Shown one piece after another: positions 1 to 10,181 of a DNA stretch of 24,288 nt (position 1 is its first letter; each line of letters starts with the position of its first letter). The stretch lies in the IMG/VR virus record IMGVR_UViG_3300046777_003457, positions 1-24,288 of that record, one strand, 5' to 3'. This DNA comes from a virus. The notes below the pieces were generated by a model, which had not been told where the DNA came from, ran no database searches, and was given only the letters and a program-made list of their open reading frames with translations. Position numbers and translations under genes: made by a program.

Positions 1-482
1 CTTGTACCTGAACTGCCTGAGGTACCAGAACTTCCGCTAGTACCTGAAGAACCATCTGAACCTGATGTTCCTGAACTTCCACTAGTTCCTGATGAACCAC
101 TTGTACCTGATGAACCTGATGTACCAGAACTTCCTGATGTTCCTGAAGAACCACTTGTACCTGATGAACCTGATGTACCAGAACTTCCTGATGTTCCTGA
201 TGAGCCAGATGTTCCACTAGAGCCTGAGGAACCACTTGTGCCAGAACTTCCACTTGTTCCTCCTAATCCTGCTAAAGAAATTTCCCAATTACAAAAATTG
301 CCCGACCCTTCATAATAATACGGTGTAAAAGTTAGTTCACCTGTATTTGGGTCATAAGAATCAACTTGAGCTAAAATGAAATTATTAACATCATACGTTA
401 GTTGAATAAAACTTCCTACAACGAAGTCCATACCTGTTGAAGCGGTTATAGTTATCGGACAATATGGTGTTTGTAATTCCAT
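1..482 (-). CDS. Collagen-like phage fibre protein, N-terminal part (runs off left edge)
   Basis: An open frame starts at the ATG at 482-480 and continues without a stop to base 1, giving about 160 residues; the C-terminus lies outside the window. The first ~75 residues form a non-repetitive domain (begins MELQTPYCPITITAS, contains FVVGSFIQLTYDVNN). From about residue 78 the protein is a Gly-X-Y repeat rich in GTS and GSS triplets, the same type as in the gene immediately upstream. Gly-X-Y tracts in phage proteins usually form trimeric fibre shafts, so a tail-fibre or virion-surface role is inferred. The start lies 16 bases after the stop of the upstream fibre gene, with an A-rich leader and no Shine-Dalgarno site, so co-transcription is likely. 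An ATG ten bases further upstream meets a stop after two codons, which supports the start chosen here. The frame call is firm; the exact function is inferred. Confidence 0.85.
   Translation of the reverse strand, partial: MELQTPYCPITITASTGMDFVVGSFIQLTYDVNNFILAQVDSYDPNTGELTFTPYYYEGSGNFCNWEISLAGLGGTSGSSGTSGSSGSSGTSGSSGTSGSSGTSGSSGTSGSSGTSGSSGTSGSSGTSGSSGTSGSSGTSGSDGSSGTSGSSGTSGSSGT
97..204 (-). repeat. 54-bp tandem repeat, 2 copies, in collagen-like tract
   Basis: Copies at 97-150 and 151-204 are identical except for a few bases at the end of the unit. The unit encodes 18 residues, six Gly-X-Y triplets, and stays in frame. It lies in the partial fibre gene at the left edge. Confidence 0.85.
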
Positions 483-498
483 TTTATTTTTTCATAAT

Positions 499-3186
499 TT
501 AAAAACTACAACCAGAACACTCTGTGTCGTCAGTACATGTTGTTGGACTTGTACATGGTACGAAGGTTATGGATGCTGTTGTTATCGAAGTTCCACTTCT
601 CACACATTTATATTGTATTTCTGATGGTGCCATAGTAATTGTTGTTTCAACACCAGAACAATTAGTATAAGTTATATCGTCAGAGGTGCCAGTTTCATTT
701 TGGAACCTGTAACAATCACAAGTTACGGGACTCGGTGATGGTGTTTGTGTAATTGTTGGTGTATTTGTTTGTGTTGGTGTAGGTGTCACTGAAGGGGTTC
801 CGACTACCATTATTATTGAACTAAGTGTTGGACCTGAACCCCAACTCCAAGTATATGTTCCTGGTGTTGCTCCTAAAGTTGATAATGTTGTTGAATTAAA
901 TGTTGTTGTTCCACTAATGAATGAACCTGATGTATATCCTGATTGAACAAATAGTTGGTTATTTGATACTGCGAAAGTAACACCAAAGAAGTCACCTGTA
1001 CCTGAGCTACCAACTGTTTGATTACCCGTACCAAAATTGGTTGGTGAGTTAAATGTTGCACCTGTGTAAAGCCTACTATTGAATGGACCAGGACCTGCAA
1101 GTCCACATGTAAATTGAGAAACTGATGGAGCAATACTTGAACCTCTAAAGAATGGTTGAACATTAGTCAACGAAGTTAAATTCATAATTCCCGCACCTGA
1201 CAATACAACATCACCTCCCACTTCTAATAATGTCATATTAACGACCGCGCCAACTACAGAGCTTGATGTTGGAGTTGGTGTATTTGTAGGTGTGATTGTG
1301 TTAGTTGGTGTTAAAGTATTAGAAGGTGTCACAGTTGGCGTTTCTGTACTTGTAGGTGTAACTGTATTAGTTGGTGTTAGAGTATTAGTAGGGGTTATAG
1401 TTGGTGTTTCTGTCTGAGATTGTGTAGGAGTAGGAGAAATCTGTTCAGTTGGGGTTGAAGTTAAAGTAGGTGTGGGTGTTGGCGATACTCCTTGCGAAGG
1501 TGTTATAGTTAAAGTAGGTGTCGGTGTCGGTGTTTCTGAAGATGTTGGTGTTGGCGTAATACACAAAGAAAGTGGGAGTAAAATACAGGATGTTGAACTA
1601 CCTGAAAGTTTAATAGATGTTCCACTAGTCCCTGAAGAACCTGAAGTTCCACTTGACCCAGAGGTGCCCGAAGTACCTGACACACCATCAACACCACTCG
1701 TTCCTGATGAACCTGAGGAACCAGAACTTCCACTCGTCCCACTAGAACCCGATGTCCCCGAGGAACCACTTGTTCCACTAGAACCTGAAGTACCTGAACT
1801 ACCACTAGTTCCTGATGAACCGGATGTACCAGAACTACCACTAGTTCCTGATGAACCGGATGTACCAGAACTACCATCAGAGCCAGATGTTCCTGACGAA
1901 CCACTTGTACCTGAAGAACCGGATGTGCCAGAACTACCATCAGAGCCAGATGTTCCTGACGAACCACTTGTACCTGAAGAACCGGATGTACCAGAACTAC
2001 CATCAGACCCAGATGTTCCCGATGAACCACTTGTACCTGAACTACCATCGGAACCAGATGTTCCTGCCGAGCCACTTGTTCCACTGGAACCTGATGTACC
2101 TGAAGTACCAGATACACCATCAACCCCACTAGTACCTGATGAACCGGAGGTACCTGAGGTTCCTGAGACTCCATCAACACCACTCGTTCCACTTGAACCT
2201 GATGTACCTGAAGTACCAGATACACCATCAACCCCACTCGTACCTGATGAACCAGAAGTTCCGCTTGAACCTGATGTGCCTGAACTACCGCTAGTTCCTG
2301 ATGAACCAGAAGTACCTGAGCTTCCCGATTCTCCACTTAGTGTTACAGTTACCGAACTACCACTACTTGTGACGGTTATACCCGAACCTACAAAATCTAT
2401 TGAGGTAACTCCTGAAGCAATAGGTACTCCCCCACTTGATATTGTGAGTGGGTTACTTGTTGTCAGTCCTGTAATAGAAATTGTACCACCCGTATTATTG
2501 TATAAATCCAAGGTGGAAGTGGCACTGAAATATGTACCTCCAGTTATATAAATGTCTAATGGAAATATTTTCCACTTAGCATCGTTTCTATCAACACCAT
2601 CAACACCTTCGATTGTATTACCTGTCCACGCATCAATAAATGCAACACCCTCAGGTGTACTCGAATTACACTCAATTGAAGTAATAATTTCTTTTGTCCC
2701 CGGAGGGTCTGTTGGGTATGTGAATTCAGAATAGAATTCGTATAAAGCTCCCGACGCTAATGCGTCTGTATATAATTGTGAGTAATTTTCAAATGAAAAT
2801 TGATAAACCTTATTTGTTTCTGCAACATAAACAAGCATACCAACTTTTCTTCTACCTGATGAAATTCCATCATTATTGAGATGAAGAACGTTTGGAAAAC
2901 CTATCGGCTCAAAATAATCAAAATCAATTGGGATTGTCGTATTAATATCGACAACTTCTCCTGTAGTTCCTGAAGGTATAGTAAAAAGTAAATCAGAAAG
3001 AAAATTTACCGACATGTATCCACCAATGTTGTACACATCCCATGTAATACCGTCATTGGTTGGTGGTAACGGAACTAATGGCCCTACACCTTGGAAGGTA
3101 ATAAGCCCATCGTTACCCATTTCTAGGTAGTTATCGTCTCCCCCATAGTTAATAATCGGTAATGAATTAGTTTCGTCTATCGGCAT
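499..3186 (-). CDS. Collagen-like and Thr/Pro-rich multidomain fibre protein (895 aa)
   Basis: Probable virion surface fibre. Domains in order: a non-repetitive beta-rich N-terminal region (1-284), which may be the virion-attachment part; a Gly-X-Y collagen-like tract (about 285-522) made of GTS, GSS, GSD and GVD triplets and nearly without proline; a short Cys-containing bridge; a Thr/Pro-rich linker (about 541-641); a globular domain (about 645-793); a second Thr/Pro linker (about 793-824); and a Cys-rich C-terminal domain (about 825-895) with CDCYRF, a central NCSG and a terminal CSGC. The globular domain ends in [12 protein letters not shown]. From memory this resembles a domain seen in exported proteins carrying PEP-CTERM sorting signals, but no such signal is present here. 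The ATG follows an AT-rich leader without a Shine-Dalgarno site. The 29-base gap upstream holds a TATTTATA element. Fibre identity is inferred from architecture and position after the baseplate genes. Confidence 0.85.
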   Translation of the reverse strand: MPIDETNSLPIINYGGDDNYLEMGNDGLITFQGVGPLVPLPPTNDGITWDVYNIGGYMSVNFLSDLLFTIPSGTTGEVVDINTTIPIDFDYFEPIGFPNVLHLNNDGISSGRRKVGMLVYVAETNKVYQFSFENYSQLYTDALASGALYEFYSEFTYPTDPPGTKEIITSIECNSSTPEGVAFIDAWTGNTIEGVDGVDRNDAKWKIFPLDIYITGGTYFSATSTLDLYNNTGGTISITGLTTSNPLTISSGGVPIASGVTSIDFVGSGITVTSSGSSVTVTLSGESGSSGTSGSSGTSGSSGTSGSSGTSGSSGTSGVDGVSGTSGTSGSSGTSGVDGVSGTSGTSGSSGTSGVDGVSGTSGTSGSSGTSGSAGTSGSDGSSGTSGSSGTSGSDGSSGTSGSSGTSGSSGTSGSDGSSGTSGSSGTSGSSGTSGSDGSSGTSGSSGTSGSSGTSGSSGTSGSSGTSGSSGTSGSSGTSGSSGTSGSSGSSGSSGTSGVDGVSGTSGTSGSSGTSGSSGTSGTSIKLSGSSTSCILLPLSLCITPTPTSSETPTPTPTLTITPSQGVSPTPTPTLTSTPTEQISPTPTQSQTETPTITPTNTLTPTNTVTPTSTETPTVTPSNTLTPTNTITPTNTPTPTSSSVVGAVVNMTLLEVGGDVVLSGAGIMNLTSLTNVQPFFRGSSIAPSVSQFTCGLAGPGPFNSRLYTGATFNSPTNFGTGNQTVGSSGTGDFFGVTFAVSNNQLFVQSGYTSGSFISGTTTFNSTTLSTLGATPGTYTWSWGSGPTLSSIIMVVGTPSVTPTPTQTNTPTITQTPSPSPVTCDCYRFQNETGTSDDITYTNCSGVETTITMAPSEIQYKCVRSGTSITTASITFVPCTSPTTCTDDTECSGCSF
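1858..2046 (-). repeat. 63-bp tandem repeat, 3 copies, in collagen-like tract
   Basis: Copies start at 1858, 1921 and 1984. The first two differ at a single base and the third differs from the first at about five. Each unit encodes 21 residues (seven Gly-X-Y triplets including one GSD), so copy-number change would keep the frame. Confidence 0.9.
2093..2253 (-). repeat. 53-bp direct repeat, two copies 108 bp apart
   Basis: Segments 2093-2145 and 2201-2253 match except for one base. They encode the [13 protein letters not shown]-type block of the collagen-like tract, and the 108-bp spacing equals 36 residues or twelve triplets. A related block occurs again near 1675-1710. Confidence 0.8.
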
Positions 3187-3190
3187 TTCT

Positions 3191-3198
3191 TATAAATA
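3191..3198 (-). promoter_or_regulatory. TATTTATA element upstream of 895-aa fibre gene
   Basis: The coding strand reads TATTTATA five bases or fewer from the ATG at 3186, inside the 29-base gap after the 622-residue gene. The core TATTTAT recurs in all the larger gaps of the window. Its function (promoter, RNA processing site or translation leader) is not known. Confidence 0.35.
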
Positions 3199-3215
3199 TT
3201 TTTATAATTTTTTTA

Positions 3216-5084
3216 CTAAAGGTTTACTCGATTATTTCCACCTCTAAAGTAGAAGTTTTGTCCGTTTAATCTTGGTCTTAAACCATTTTGTGAATATGAA
3301 GTATAAACTCTATAGTATCCCGCAGGTATATTTGTAGAGCCGGTGTAATTAACAACCCTGTTGTAGAAGTTAAGTGTTGTTGCAATTTCTTGTTGTGTCG
3401 TTGGGTTTCTACTTATAGATAAAGCAGTGTATGCTTGTCCTGGTGTTGCTCCTGTCGGAACGAACCATGTGTACCAAGCTTGAGGACTTTGACCACCTGT
3501 AACAGGAAGTGTATTTCCAGAAACTATTGTAGTTTGGAATCTTCCCGCAACAACAGGTACACCAAATGAATCAACACCTCTTGTCAAGTTTGATATTGGT
3601 GCCGTCAATATTGCTGGTTGTGTAGTTCCCCATCCTGAGTAACTCATATAAGCATTAAATCTATTGTTGAAGTTTTGTTGTGCAAGAACTGGACCACTCA
3701 CTCCTCTGAACGCAAATGCTATGTGTACAGAAGTTGGTGACAATCCTGTTGCTGTAGTATCAGGTGTAACCCCCATAAACTTGTAAGACCACCTGTACTG
3801 TACTCCTTGGTTTCCATTTTGACCATTAGTATATCCTACAGGTAAGGTTTGTGCCGTTGCATCACTCGCACTTGCAATAACTACCAAATCATTTTCTTGT
3901 AATCCTGCAGGTAATGTAATTGATGTTGTTGTTGATTGTGTTTGACCTATGTATGAGATTTGTGGTATTGCACCTGCAACAGGTCTCAAGGCAATTGTTG
4001 AAGCAACCCAAACGTCACTTCCAGTTCCCCCAAATACTCCAGGATTTGTCAGTCCAGCAGTTGCTTGTTGTGTGAATGCCGCCATCACAGTAGCCCCGTT
4101 TTCGATACTACCGTATTGTGCTGCACCTATCAAACTATATCCTGTAGGTGCAAGTACTGAAGATGCAACCACCTCGTCATCCAAGAATCCTAATGAAACA
4201 ATTACATCACCATTAGTAACGGTTGTAATTGCCGGTGAGTTTGGCATACCCGCAGCACCCGTAGCAACAGCCGGTGTATTAACATCTAATGGACTATCAC
4301 CTAGTGCCCCTAATGGGTTACCTATATTAAATCCACCCCACGTACTTCCTTGACTTAACATGTACGAAGCCAAATCATTTCTTTGAGCCACAGTATTGAC
4401 ATCCATAATCAAGTAAGCGGTTGTAATTATTGCCGGTGTTAATGATGGTGTTGGAGTTTGGGTAGGTGTTTCGGTAACCGTAGGGGTTACAGTTGTTGTT
4501 ACCGATGGAGTTGGTGTAGGTGTTTCTGTTGAAGTTGGTGTAGGTGTCGGAGTTTCTGTCTCTGTTGGAGTGATTGTTGGAGTAACAGATGGTGTCGGAG
4601 TTATTCCTTGAGTTTCTGTTACAGATGGTGTTACTGTAGAAGTTGGAGTTTGAGTTATAGTTTGAGTTACAGTAGGTGTTGGTGTTTCGAAATTAGTTGG
4701 AGTAACTGTTGGTGTTACTGTAGGTGTTGCTGTGTTACTTGGTGTTACTGTAGGTGTTGGTTCATTTGTTGGTGTTATGGATGGTGTTACTGATATTGTC
4801 GGAGTAATTGATGGAGTAATTGTAGGTGTTGGAGTTGGGGTTGGTGATGCAATTTCACAAGGCAATATTTCAAATTTTTGACAGTCGTTTGCATCAATCA
4901 TAATCAACATGACCGATGGCGCTGTGTCAAATATTGCAGGTAAAGTGGTATAAGCTAACTCTGGTGGGACAGGACCTGAAGAAATAGTGGCAAGAAAATA
5001 CCTATTGTTTCCGTATATGTCTGCAACATACAGGTCAACAGGATAAGTAACCCCAGTAATACCATCTATTCTAATCTGTGTCAT
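3216..5084 (-). CDS. Thr/Pro-linker fibre/adhesin-like virion protein (622 aa)
   Basis: Likely surface or fibre protein. An N-terminal domain (1-76, begins [20 protein letters not shown], ends near ILPCEIA) is followed by a long Thr/Pro-rich linker (77-216) and a 400-residue C-terminal region. That region contains two related beta-rich units, about 281-366 (from [11 protein letters not shown] to TIALRP) and about 388-461 (from [11 protein letters not shown] to IAFAFRG). Each has a hydrophobic strand, a PTGY or PVGY turn, and a closing hydrophobic strand. The remaining C-terminus is rich in Tyr, Asn and Gly and ends NNRVNL. The ATG overlaps the stop of the upstream SprB-like gene by four bases (ATGA), so translation is probably coupled. 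The linker resembles those of the 895-residue neighbour, suggesting a shared surface-exposed design. No enzymatic motif was recognised. Confidence 0.85.
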   Translation of the reverse strand: MTQIRIDGITGVTYPVDLYVADIYGNNRYFLATISSGPVPPELAYTTLPAIFDTAPSVMLIMIDANDCQKFEILPCEIASPTPTPTPTITPSITPTISVTPSITPTNEPTPTVTPSNTATPTVTPTVTPTNFETPTPTVTQTITQTPTSTVTPSVTETQGITPTPSVTPTITPTETETPTPTPTSTETPTPTPSVTTTVTPTVTETPTQTPTPSLTPAIITTAYLIMDVNTVAQRNDLASYMLSQGSTWGGFNIGNPLGALGDSPLDVNTPAVATGAAGMPNSPAITTVTNGDVIVSLGFLDDEVVASSVLAPTGYSLIGAAQYGSIENGATVMAAFTQQATAGLTNPGVFGGTGSDVWVASTIALRPVAGAIPQISYIGQTQSTTTSITLPAGLQENDLVVIASASDATAQTLPVGYTNGQNGNQGVQYRWSYKFMGVTPDTTATGLSPTSVHIAFAFRGVSGPVLAQQNFNNRFNAYMSYSGWGTTQPAILTAPISNLTRGVDSFGVPVVAGRFQTTIVSGNTLPVTGGQSPQAWYTWFVPTGATPGQAYTALSISRNPTTQQEIATTLNFYNRVVNYTGSTNIPAGYYRVYTSYSQNGLRPRLNGQNFYFRGGNNRVNL

Positions 5085-7207
5085 GATTCACATTTTACGT
5101 CATACTCAATCAAAACATCTATTGTCAGAATCTGATTTTGTAATGGACCGTCTACGTTTGTTTGTATTGTTATTTTATTGTTCAAAGCATCTATACTTAC
5201 ACCAATAATTCCAGAAATTGTCATTAAAAGTGTCTCTATTGCATTATACCATTGATTATCCGAAGGTGCAACAAGTAAAGAATTCGTAGTGAAGAACTGA
5301 CTTGTGTAAACACTTCCTAAAGGTTCAACTGTAACCTTCGCAATGAAATCCGCACTTATCAAATTACAATTTGTATTGGTCAAAGTTAAGTCGTAAAAAC
5401 CTTCATTCATCATTTGTAAAAGACCACATTTAGAACCCCCTTTGGATTGAAAATCCTCGTTGCCCATAACATAAACTTGATAAGAAATGAGGTTCTGAGT
5501 ACAACTTACAACCATACTTCTTCTTAGGGAACAACCAAGACTATCAACTACTGTTACACTATAAGTGCCAGCTGTTAATCCTGTAACAGTGATTGACTGT
5601 GGATTACCAACAACATTATTGGACCAACTAAATGTAAATGGAGGTTCCCCTGAAGAAATAAATGCTGTCATAGTTCCTTGGTCTCCAGTGCCACAACTTG
5701 TTGATATTAGACTATAAGTGAGTGGTTCTGAAGTATCTATAAAAATTTGTCGTGTTTGAATACATCCGCTCGCATCACTCACCGAAACCGAGTGAGAACC
5801 TGACGTTATATTTGTCAAAGTCACTGCAGATTGTATCGTGTTAGCTACCTGAACAACACCATCGAGTAAATAACTGTATGGTTCGGTGCCTCCTGTCGAC
5901 TTAACAATTGTTATCTGTCCGTTATTTTGTCCACAAGTAGTACCCGTTGTTGACGCTGTTATTGTGAAAAGATTTTCAGTTATTATTGTAACATAATCAC
6001 CATAAGAACACCCTGAAAAATCTTGAACGGAAACAAAATACGTCCCTCCTGATAGTGAAGAAAAAGTATTGGAATTATTTGATGTGGAAACAACTGAAGT
6101 TCCGCCATTTGGATTTACAAGTGTATATGTATATGGTGTCGTTCCGTTTACAACACTGATTTGTATTGAACCATCGTTGTCTGAACAACCTGAGTTATTC
6201 CCTTGAATAGAAACAGAACTAATACCATTTGGTGTTAAGAGTTCTGTTGTTTGTGTGAAGGTACAAAACGCGGCATCCGTCACTGTTACGGAGTAGGAAC
6301 CTGACGGTAAACCTGAAACAGTAAAGGTTTGCACATATGAAATCTCGTTGTTCCCTGACGATGCAGAATAGTAATAAGGTGCTGTCCCTCCTGTAATGGT
6401 TAAAGTAACAACCCCGTTACTTGCAAAACAAGTTGGTTGTGTTACAATAAAATTTCCAAAACCAACAGGGCTAACATCGACAATTACTCCGTTTTTGGTT
6501 ACTACACATCCTGCAGCGTCTGTAACTGTTACTGTATAATTACCTGAAGTCAAACCAGTGATTGAACTTGTAGTTTGGTTGTTACTCCAAAGATATGTGT
6601 AAGGTGCGGTCCCTGTTTGACCTGTTACATAAAGTTTACCTAAAGGAGCACCCCCACAACTCGAATTAGGAACTACGTAGAGTCCAAAGTCCATCGCTGA
6701 AGACTCTTCAACAATAATAGTCTCTGAGACACCCGTGCATCCTCCAATATCCTGAACAAGTAAATAATATGTACCAGCGGTTAAATTTTGGAATATAGCC
6801 TCATTGGTATTTGTAACCGCAGATGTGATGTAAACATCAGTTCCTGAATATAAGTAAAAGTTAGTTGATGAATAATTGGAGCTTGAGCTTCCAGTAATTG
6901 AACCATTATTCAAACCACATGTTGTATTCTGTACTCCAGCTACATTTGCACAAACACCACTTGATACTGGTATATTAATAAAAAATTCTAAGTTGGTTGG
7001 GAGTGAACTATCATTAACATTGACAGTATACTCCCCCGCAGAAAGTCCTGTTCTTATCGAAGGAAATGAATAAACCGTATCAACACCAAGATTTGGCGTA
7101 GTCCACTGAACTGTGTAAGGAGGTGTACCTCCAGATAGTTGAAGACTAATTGCTCCTGAAGTTGAACAGGCTCCCGTGGTTGATATGTTATATTGAAAAC
7201 TAGCCAT
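5081..7207 (-). CDS. SprB-repeat adhesin-like virion protein (708 aa)
   Basis: Contains seven consecutive modules of the SprB-repeat type, roughly residues 1-82, 86-168, 172-245, 248-325, 328-411, 412-492 and 495-570. Each follows the pattern of a Gly-rich strand with GGTxPY, a central aromatic strand such as YLWSNN, a turn of type [13 protein letters not shown], then a Cys-containing strand such as AAGC. SprB modules are known from cell-surface adhesins of gliding Flavobacteria and other Bacteroidetes. A non-repeat C-terminal domain (571-708) resembles the C-terminus of the upstream gpI-like protein. No signal peptide is visible, which fits a virion component rather than a secreted adhesin. 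The start overlaps the upstream stop by eight bases (ATGGCTAG). The position between baseplate and fibre genes suggests a receptor-binding or fibre-connecting role, which is inferred. Confidence 0.85.
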   Translation of the reverse strand: MASFQYNISTTGACSTSGAISLQLSGGTPPYTVQWTTPNLGVDTVYSFPSIRTGLSAGEYTVNVNDSSLPTNLEFFINIPVSSGVCANVAGVQNTTCGLNNGSITGSSSSNYSSTNFYLYSGTDVYITSAVTNTNEAIFQNLTAGTYYLLVQDIGGCTGVSETIIVEESSAMDFGLYVVPNSSCGGAPLGKLYVTGQTGTAPYTYLWSNNQTTSSITGLTSGNYTVTVTDAAGCVVTKNGVIVDVSPVGFGNFIVTQPTCFASNGVVTLTITGGTAPYYYSASSGNNEISYVQTFTVSGLPSGSYSVTVTDAAFCTFTQTTELLTPNGISSVSIQGNNSGCSDNDGSIQISVVNGTTPYTYTLVNPNGGTSVVSTSNNSNTFSSLSGGTYFVSVQDFSGCSYGDYVTIITENLFTITASTTGTTCGQNNGQITIVKSTGGTEPYSYLLDGVVQVANTIQSAVTLTNITSGSHSVSVSDASGCIQTRQIFIDTSEPLTYSLISTSCGTGDQGTMTAFISSGEPPFTFSWSNNVVGNPQSITVTGLTAGTYSVTVVDSLGCSLRRSMVVSCTQNLISYQVYVMGNEDFQSKGGSKCGLLQMMNEGFYDLTLTNTNCNLISADFIAKVTVEPLGSVYTSQFFTTNSLLVAPSDNQWYNAIETLLMTISGIIGVSIDALNNKITIQTNVDGPLQNQILTIDVLIEYDVKCES

Positions 7208-10181
7208 CTACACAGTTGATTTCCAAATTAATTCCAACATTTAGTGTGAGTTCTTCACCTAAGTTCATCGATGTAAGTGTGAGGTTATATATTGTGAGGA
7301 AGTTCCCATTTATAAAATATCCAAGATTATCATTAACTAAACTCGGTAGATATAAATTCAAAGCATTTTTCCAATCTGTGTTCGATGGAACATCATTATT
7401 ACCAAAACCAACATAGAACTGCCCTTGTATCAATATTTGATTTGATAACCTCAAGTCGACGTACCATGTAGATTTCACACTATCAAGTACACAATCGTTC
7501 AATGTTAATCCTAAACTGTTTACGTAGTTTGTAATACGGTTATTTAATATGGAGTCAAAATTTGAAACTGATACATCCCCATTCAACCAAGGATATATAA
7601 AGAAATCGACATACTCAGTATTACAATTGTAACTAAATATGTTTGATACAATTTCACAAGGTTGTGCCGGTACAGGAATGAACTGACATCCTCTTTGTCT
7701 TCTGTAAACAAATTTCTGTTTGTGAAGTACTGAGTTTTCATATTTTATACCTGTATTCCATATTGTCGTTGCGGGAACCATTTGTTCAACCAACTTCATC
7801 CAATATGGACCCATACCAACTACATAGTCAATTAATTTTTGATATGTATATTTGTTATTTGGTATTCCAACAGTTTGTTCAGATTCAATGTACTTCCAAA
7901 ATATAGATTGTAAGTTTGGATAACCACCTGTCTTACCATCTGTTATAAATTGTCTATTTCTTGTATTAATCATGTTCTGCCAGAAAGTTTGGTAGAACTC
8001 GAAGAAAGTTTTCTTTTTAGGTTCGGGGTCTACGAAAGTAGAGTCAACCCCTCCAGGTACAGGAAAATTAACTGTCAATCCACTTTCAGGAATTGGGTAA
8101 TCAAATTTTACTGATTCATCCCATACATCATAAACTAATCCTTGACCAGGATTTAATGCAATTTCAACGTTTTTAACATTCAATACTAATTTTTCTGTAT
8201 CAGCAAAATAATAGGCATTGTAATCTCCTCCTGTTGATATTCTTATTTTGTTGTCATCTTCAAGCCAAGATTTTTTATTATCAACAACTTTTCTTAGTTT
8301 GAATCCCTCTGTCATGTATGGAAACTGTCTATACACGTTAAGGTAAAGTTGCCCATAAGTGAAAGGTTCTAACTGAGTTTGAATGTCAAAATTCTGACCC
8401 GTATAAACCTGACCCGTTATTGTAACTTGGTCCGGACTTCTGTGTTGTGGGGTACTCTCATACCAACCAGCACCTTTTTGAAAAAACATATCTTCAGTCG
8501 GTCGTGGTGCCCTTGGAAACCCAAACTCGTCAACTGGGTAGTCTAATCTATCCACCACAACGTCTTGGTAGATGTCAGTTGTTGTAAATGCAGTATATAA
8601 TTGTCCTTTTATACTATATGTTTCTCCAGGTAATAAACTTGGAACCTCTTGTTGATAAGTTCCTCCCGATATTTGAGCAAATTCTGTACGGAAAGTTTCC
8701 ATATTCACTCTTTGGTCAGCAAGGTATATGTTTTCGTTGAATTCTATCAACGCGTCTGGAGCACCAATTAATCTCAATAAAAATTCAATTGACCTCCTCG
8801 TTCCTTTTGATTTGAAAAGGTATGCGGAATTCAAAATCAAATTTCTATAAAATTGATAATTCAACTCGGTAGGTGTGTATGGTCTCGATAAACCTTCATA
8901 TTCATTTAAAGCTCCTCCCCCGAAAACACTTTGTAAAAAGTTTTCAGTTGTTATCGGTGAAAAGTTCGAGGACCATCCCAAGGTTTGTGATAAGTTATAC
9001 AATAACTGTGATGGTATATCATCTTGCGGTAAGTAGTTAACAGAATTCATGTACGCCAAGGCGTCAATAAATTGTTTGACTTGGTCAAAAGACCTTCCGT
9101 ATATTTGAAATATTTTTTCTACTTTCTGTCCCAAAGTGTCGAAGTCTTTCAAAGAGCCTGACACTAAAAAACGAGAAATTAAATTCGTTTTGAACTCATC
9201 TAAATTAACCGCAATTGCATCCAATTGTGATAAGTAATTATCAAAACTTGATGACCTAATATCCAAATTCCAAACACCATCTTTAGGCCATGTCACAATT
9301 TGTTCTGCAATATAAAATTGACCTGAAGCGTCCTGTTGGGGTACCTTAAACATTGCAGTGTACTCAGGAGTTACAAGTCTATTGAGTAAAAACTTTTCAA
9401 CTTCATCGAAATCTTCTTCGAACACTTTATCTACCGTTACTGTATTAGGTCTTATTTCAAAATCCTCATACCACGTTGTTGCCGTGAGTCCAAATGGTGC
9501 ACCGGAAACATACAATCCTATATAACCACTTGATAATGAAGTTGATGGTTGAAAAGAAACTAAATTATATTCCACTTCATTTAGAGATATACAATAACTC
9601 AAATAAGTGTTATTTAGATTTCTATATATTGAAGTTTCAAGTTCTCTTACTTGTAAGTTTGTTGTAGCACTTACACTAAAATCAATATCAAAAGGGTTGT
9701 GTATCCTGTCAACGTTAACCTCAAGATATGTCTCATTTTCTACAGGGTCGTAATCTATATTTACAGCAGTAGCTCCTGTAGTAAAATTTATTTGTGTATA
9801 TAAAATATCCAACGCAGCTGGAAAGAAATTAATAATTTTTGATGCCGATACTGCAAATCTTTTTGATAAAGAACCATACATGGTAAAGTTCAAAACTTCG
9901 GATACATCATAATTAGGTACAACCCTGAATTGTGTCTGTTGTATGATTCTACTGTCAAATAATGTGTTGACATCAATATCACTCAAAGAAATTGGTGAAG
10001 AAAATGCACCAATATTGAAAGTTCTATTAACTTTTTCAACTACAGATGTCGTGAATTCAAAGTTACCCTGAGTCAAACCTCCCCCCGTTACCGTTTGTAA
10101 ACCAACGATATCATCCGAGAATGTTCCTGCACCATTACCAGGTCTCGGGGGATAAAAATATTTGTCTCTGATAACCGCCAT
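7200..10181 (-). CDS. Tail protein I-like baseplate protein (993 aa)
   Basis: Probable baseplate or tail-tip component linking the wedges to the host-contact proteins. The central part (about 257-480) has features of phage tail protein I / P2 gpI-like and related tail-cassette proteins: a helix-rich stretch (LNRLVTPEYTAMFKVP), an aromatic and Asp-rich region, and a conserved-looking segment FKSKGTRRSIEFLLRLIGAP near 453-472. A second segment near 795-814 (VEQMVPATTIWNTGIKYEN) is followed by a basic HKQKFVYRRQRGC stretch. The last ~150 residues form a Cys-containing domain ending EINCVDG, similar in layout to the C-terminus of the next gene. At 993 residues it is far longer than P2 gpI, so extra domains are fused at both ends. 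The start overlaps the preceding stop as TAATG. The family call rests on motif memory; a baseplate role is well supported by context. Confidence 0.75.
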   Translation of the reverse strand: MAVIRDKYFYPPRPGNGAGTFSDDIVGLQTVTGGGLTQGNFEFTTSVVEKVNRTFNIGAFSSPISLSDIDVNTLFDSRIIQQTQFRVVPNYDVSEVLNFTMYGSLSKRFAVSASKIINFFPAALDILYTQINFTTGATAVNIDYDPVENETYLEVNVDRIHNPFDIDFSVSATTNLQVRELETSIYRNLNNTYLSYCISLNEVEYNLVSFQPSTSLSSGYIGLYVSGAPFGLTATTWYEDFEIRPNTVTVDKVFEEDFDEVEKFLLNRLVTPEYTAMFKVPQQDASGQFYIAEQIVTWPKDGVWNLDIRSSSFDNYLSQLDAIAVNLDEFKTNLISRFLVSGSLKDFDTLGQKVEKIFQIYGRSFDQVKQFIDALAYMNSVNYLPQDDIPSQLLYNLSQTLGWSSNFSPITTENFLQSVFGGGALNEYEGLSRPYTPTELNYQFYRNLILNSAYLFKSKGTRRSIEFLLRLIGAPDALIEFNENIYLADQRVNMETFRTEFAQISGGTYQQEVPSLLPGETYSIKGQLYTAFTTTDIYQDVVVDRLDYPVDEFGFPRAPRPTEDMFFQKGAGWYESTPQHRSPDQVTITGQVYTGQNFDIQTQLEPFTYGQLYLNVYRQFPYMTEGFKLRKVVDNKKSWLEDDNKIRISTGGDYNAYYFADTEKLVLNVKNVEIALNPGQGLVYDVWDESVKFDYPIPESGLTVNFPVPGGVDSTFVDPEPKKKTFFEFYQTFWQNMINTRNRQFITDGKTGGYPNLQSIFWKYIESEQTVGIPNNKYTYQKLIDYVVGMGPYWMKLVEQMVPATTIWNTGIKYENSVLHKQKFVYRRQRGCQFIPVPAQPCEIVSNIFSYNCNTEYVDFFIYPWLNGDVSVSNFDSILNNRITNYVNSLGLTLNDCVLDSVKSTWYVDLRLSNQILIQGQFYVGFGNNDVPSNTDWKNALNLYLPSLVNDNLGYFINGNFLTIYNLTLTSMNLGEELTLNVGINLEINCVDG

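Noticed and set aside
1-2336. CRISPR-like array of short repeats
   Set aside because: The repeats are contiguous, in frame, and encode Gly-X-Y triplets; there are no unique spacers of constant length and no cas genes.
1472-2551. Long open frame on the plus strand (359 residues, Val/Pro/Glu-rich)
   Set aside because: It is the antisense reading of the Gly-X-Y repeat tract; the composition follows from the repeated codons of the minus-strand fibre gene, and the frame has no recognisable domain.
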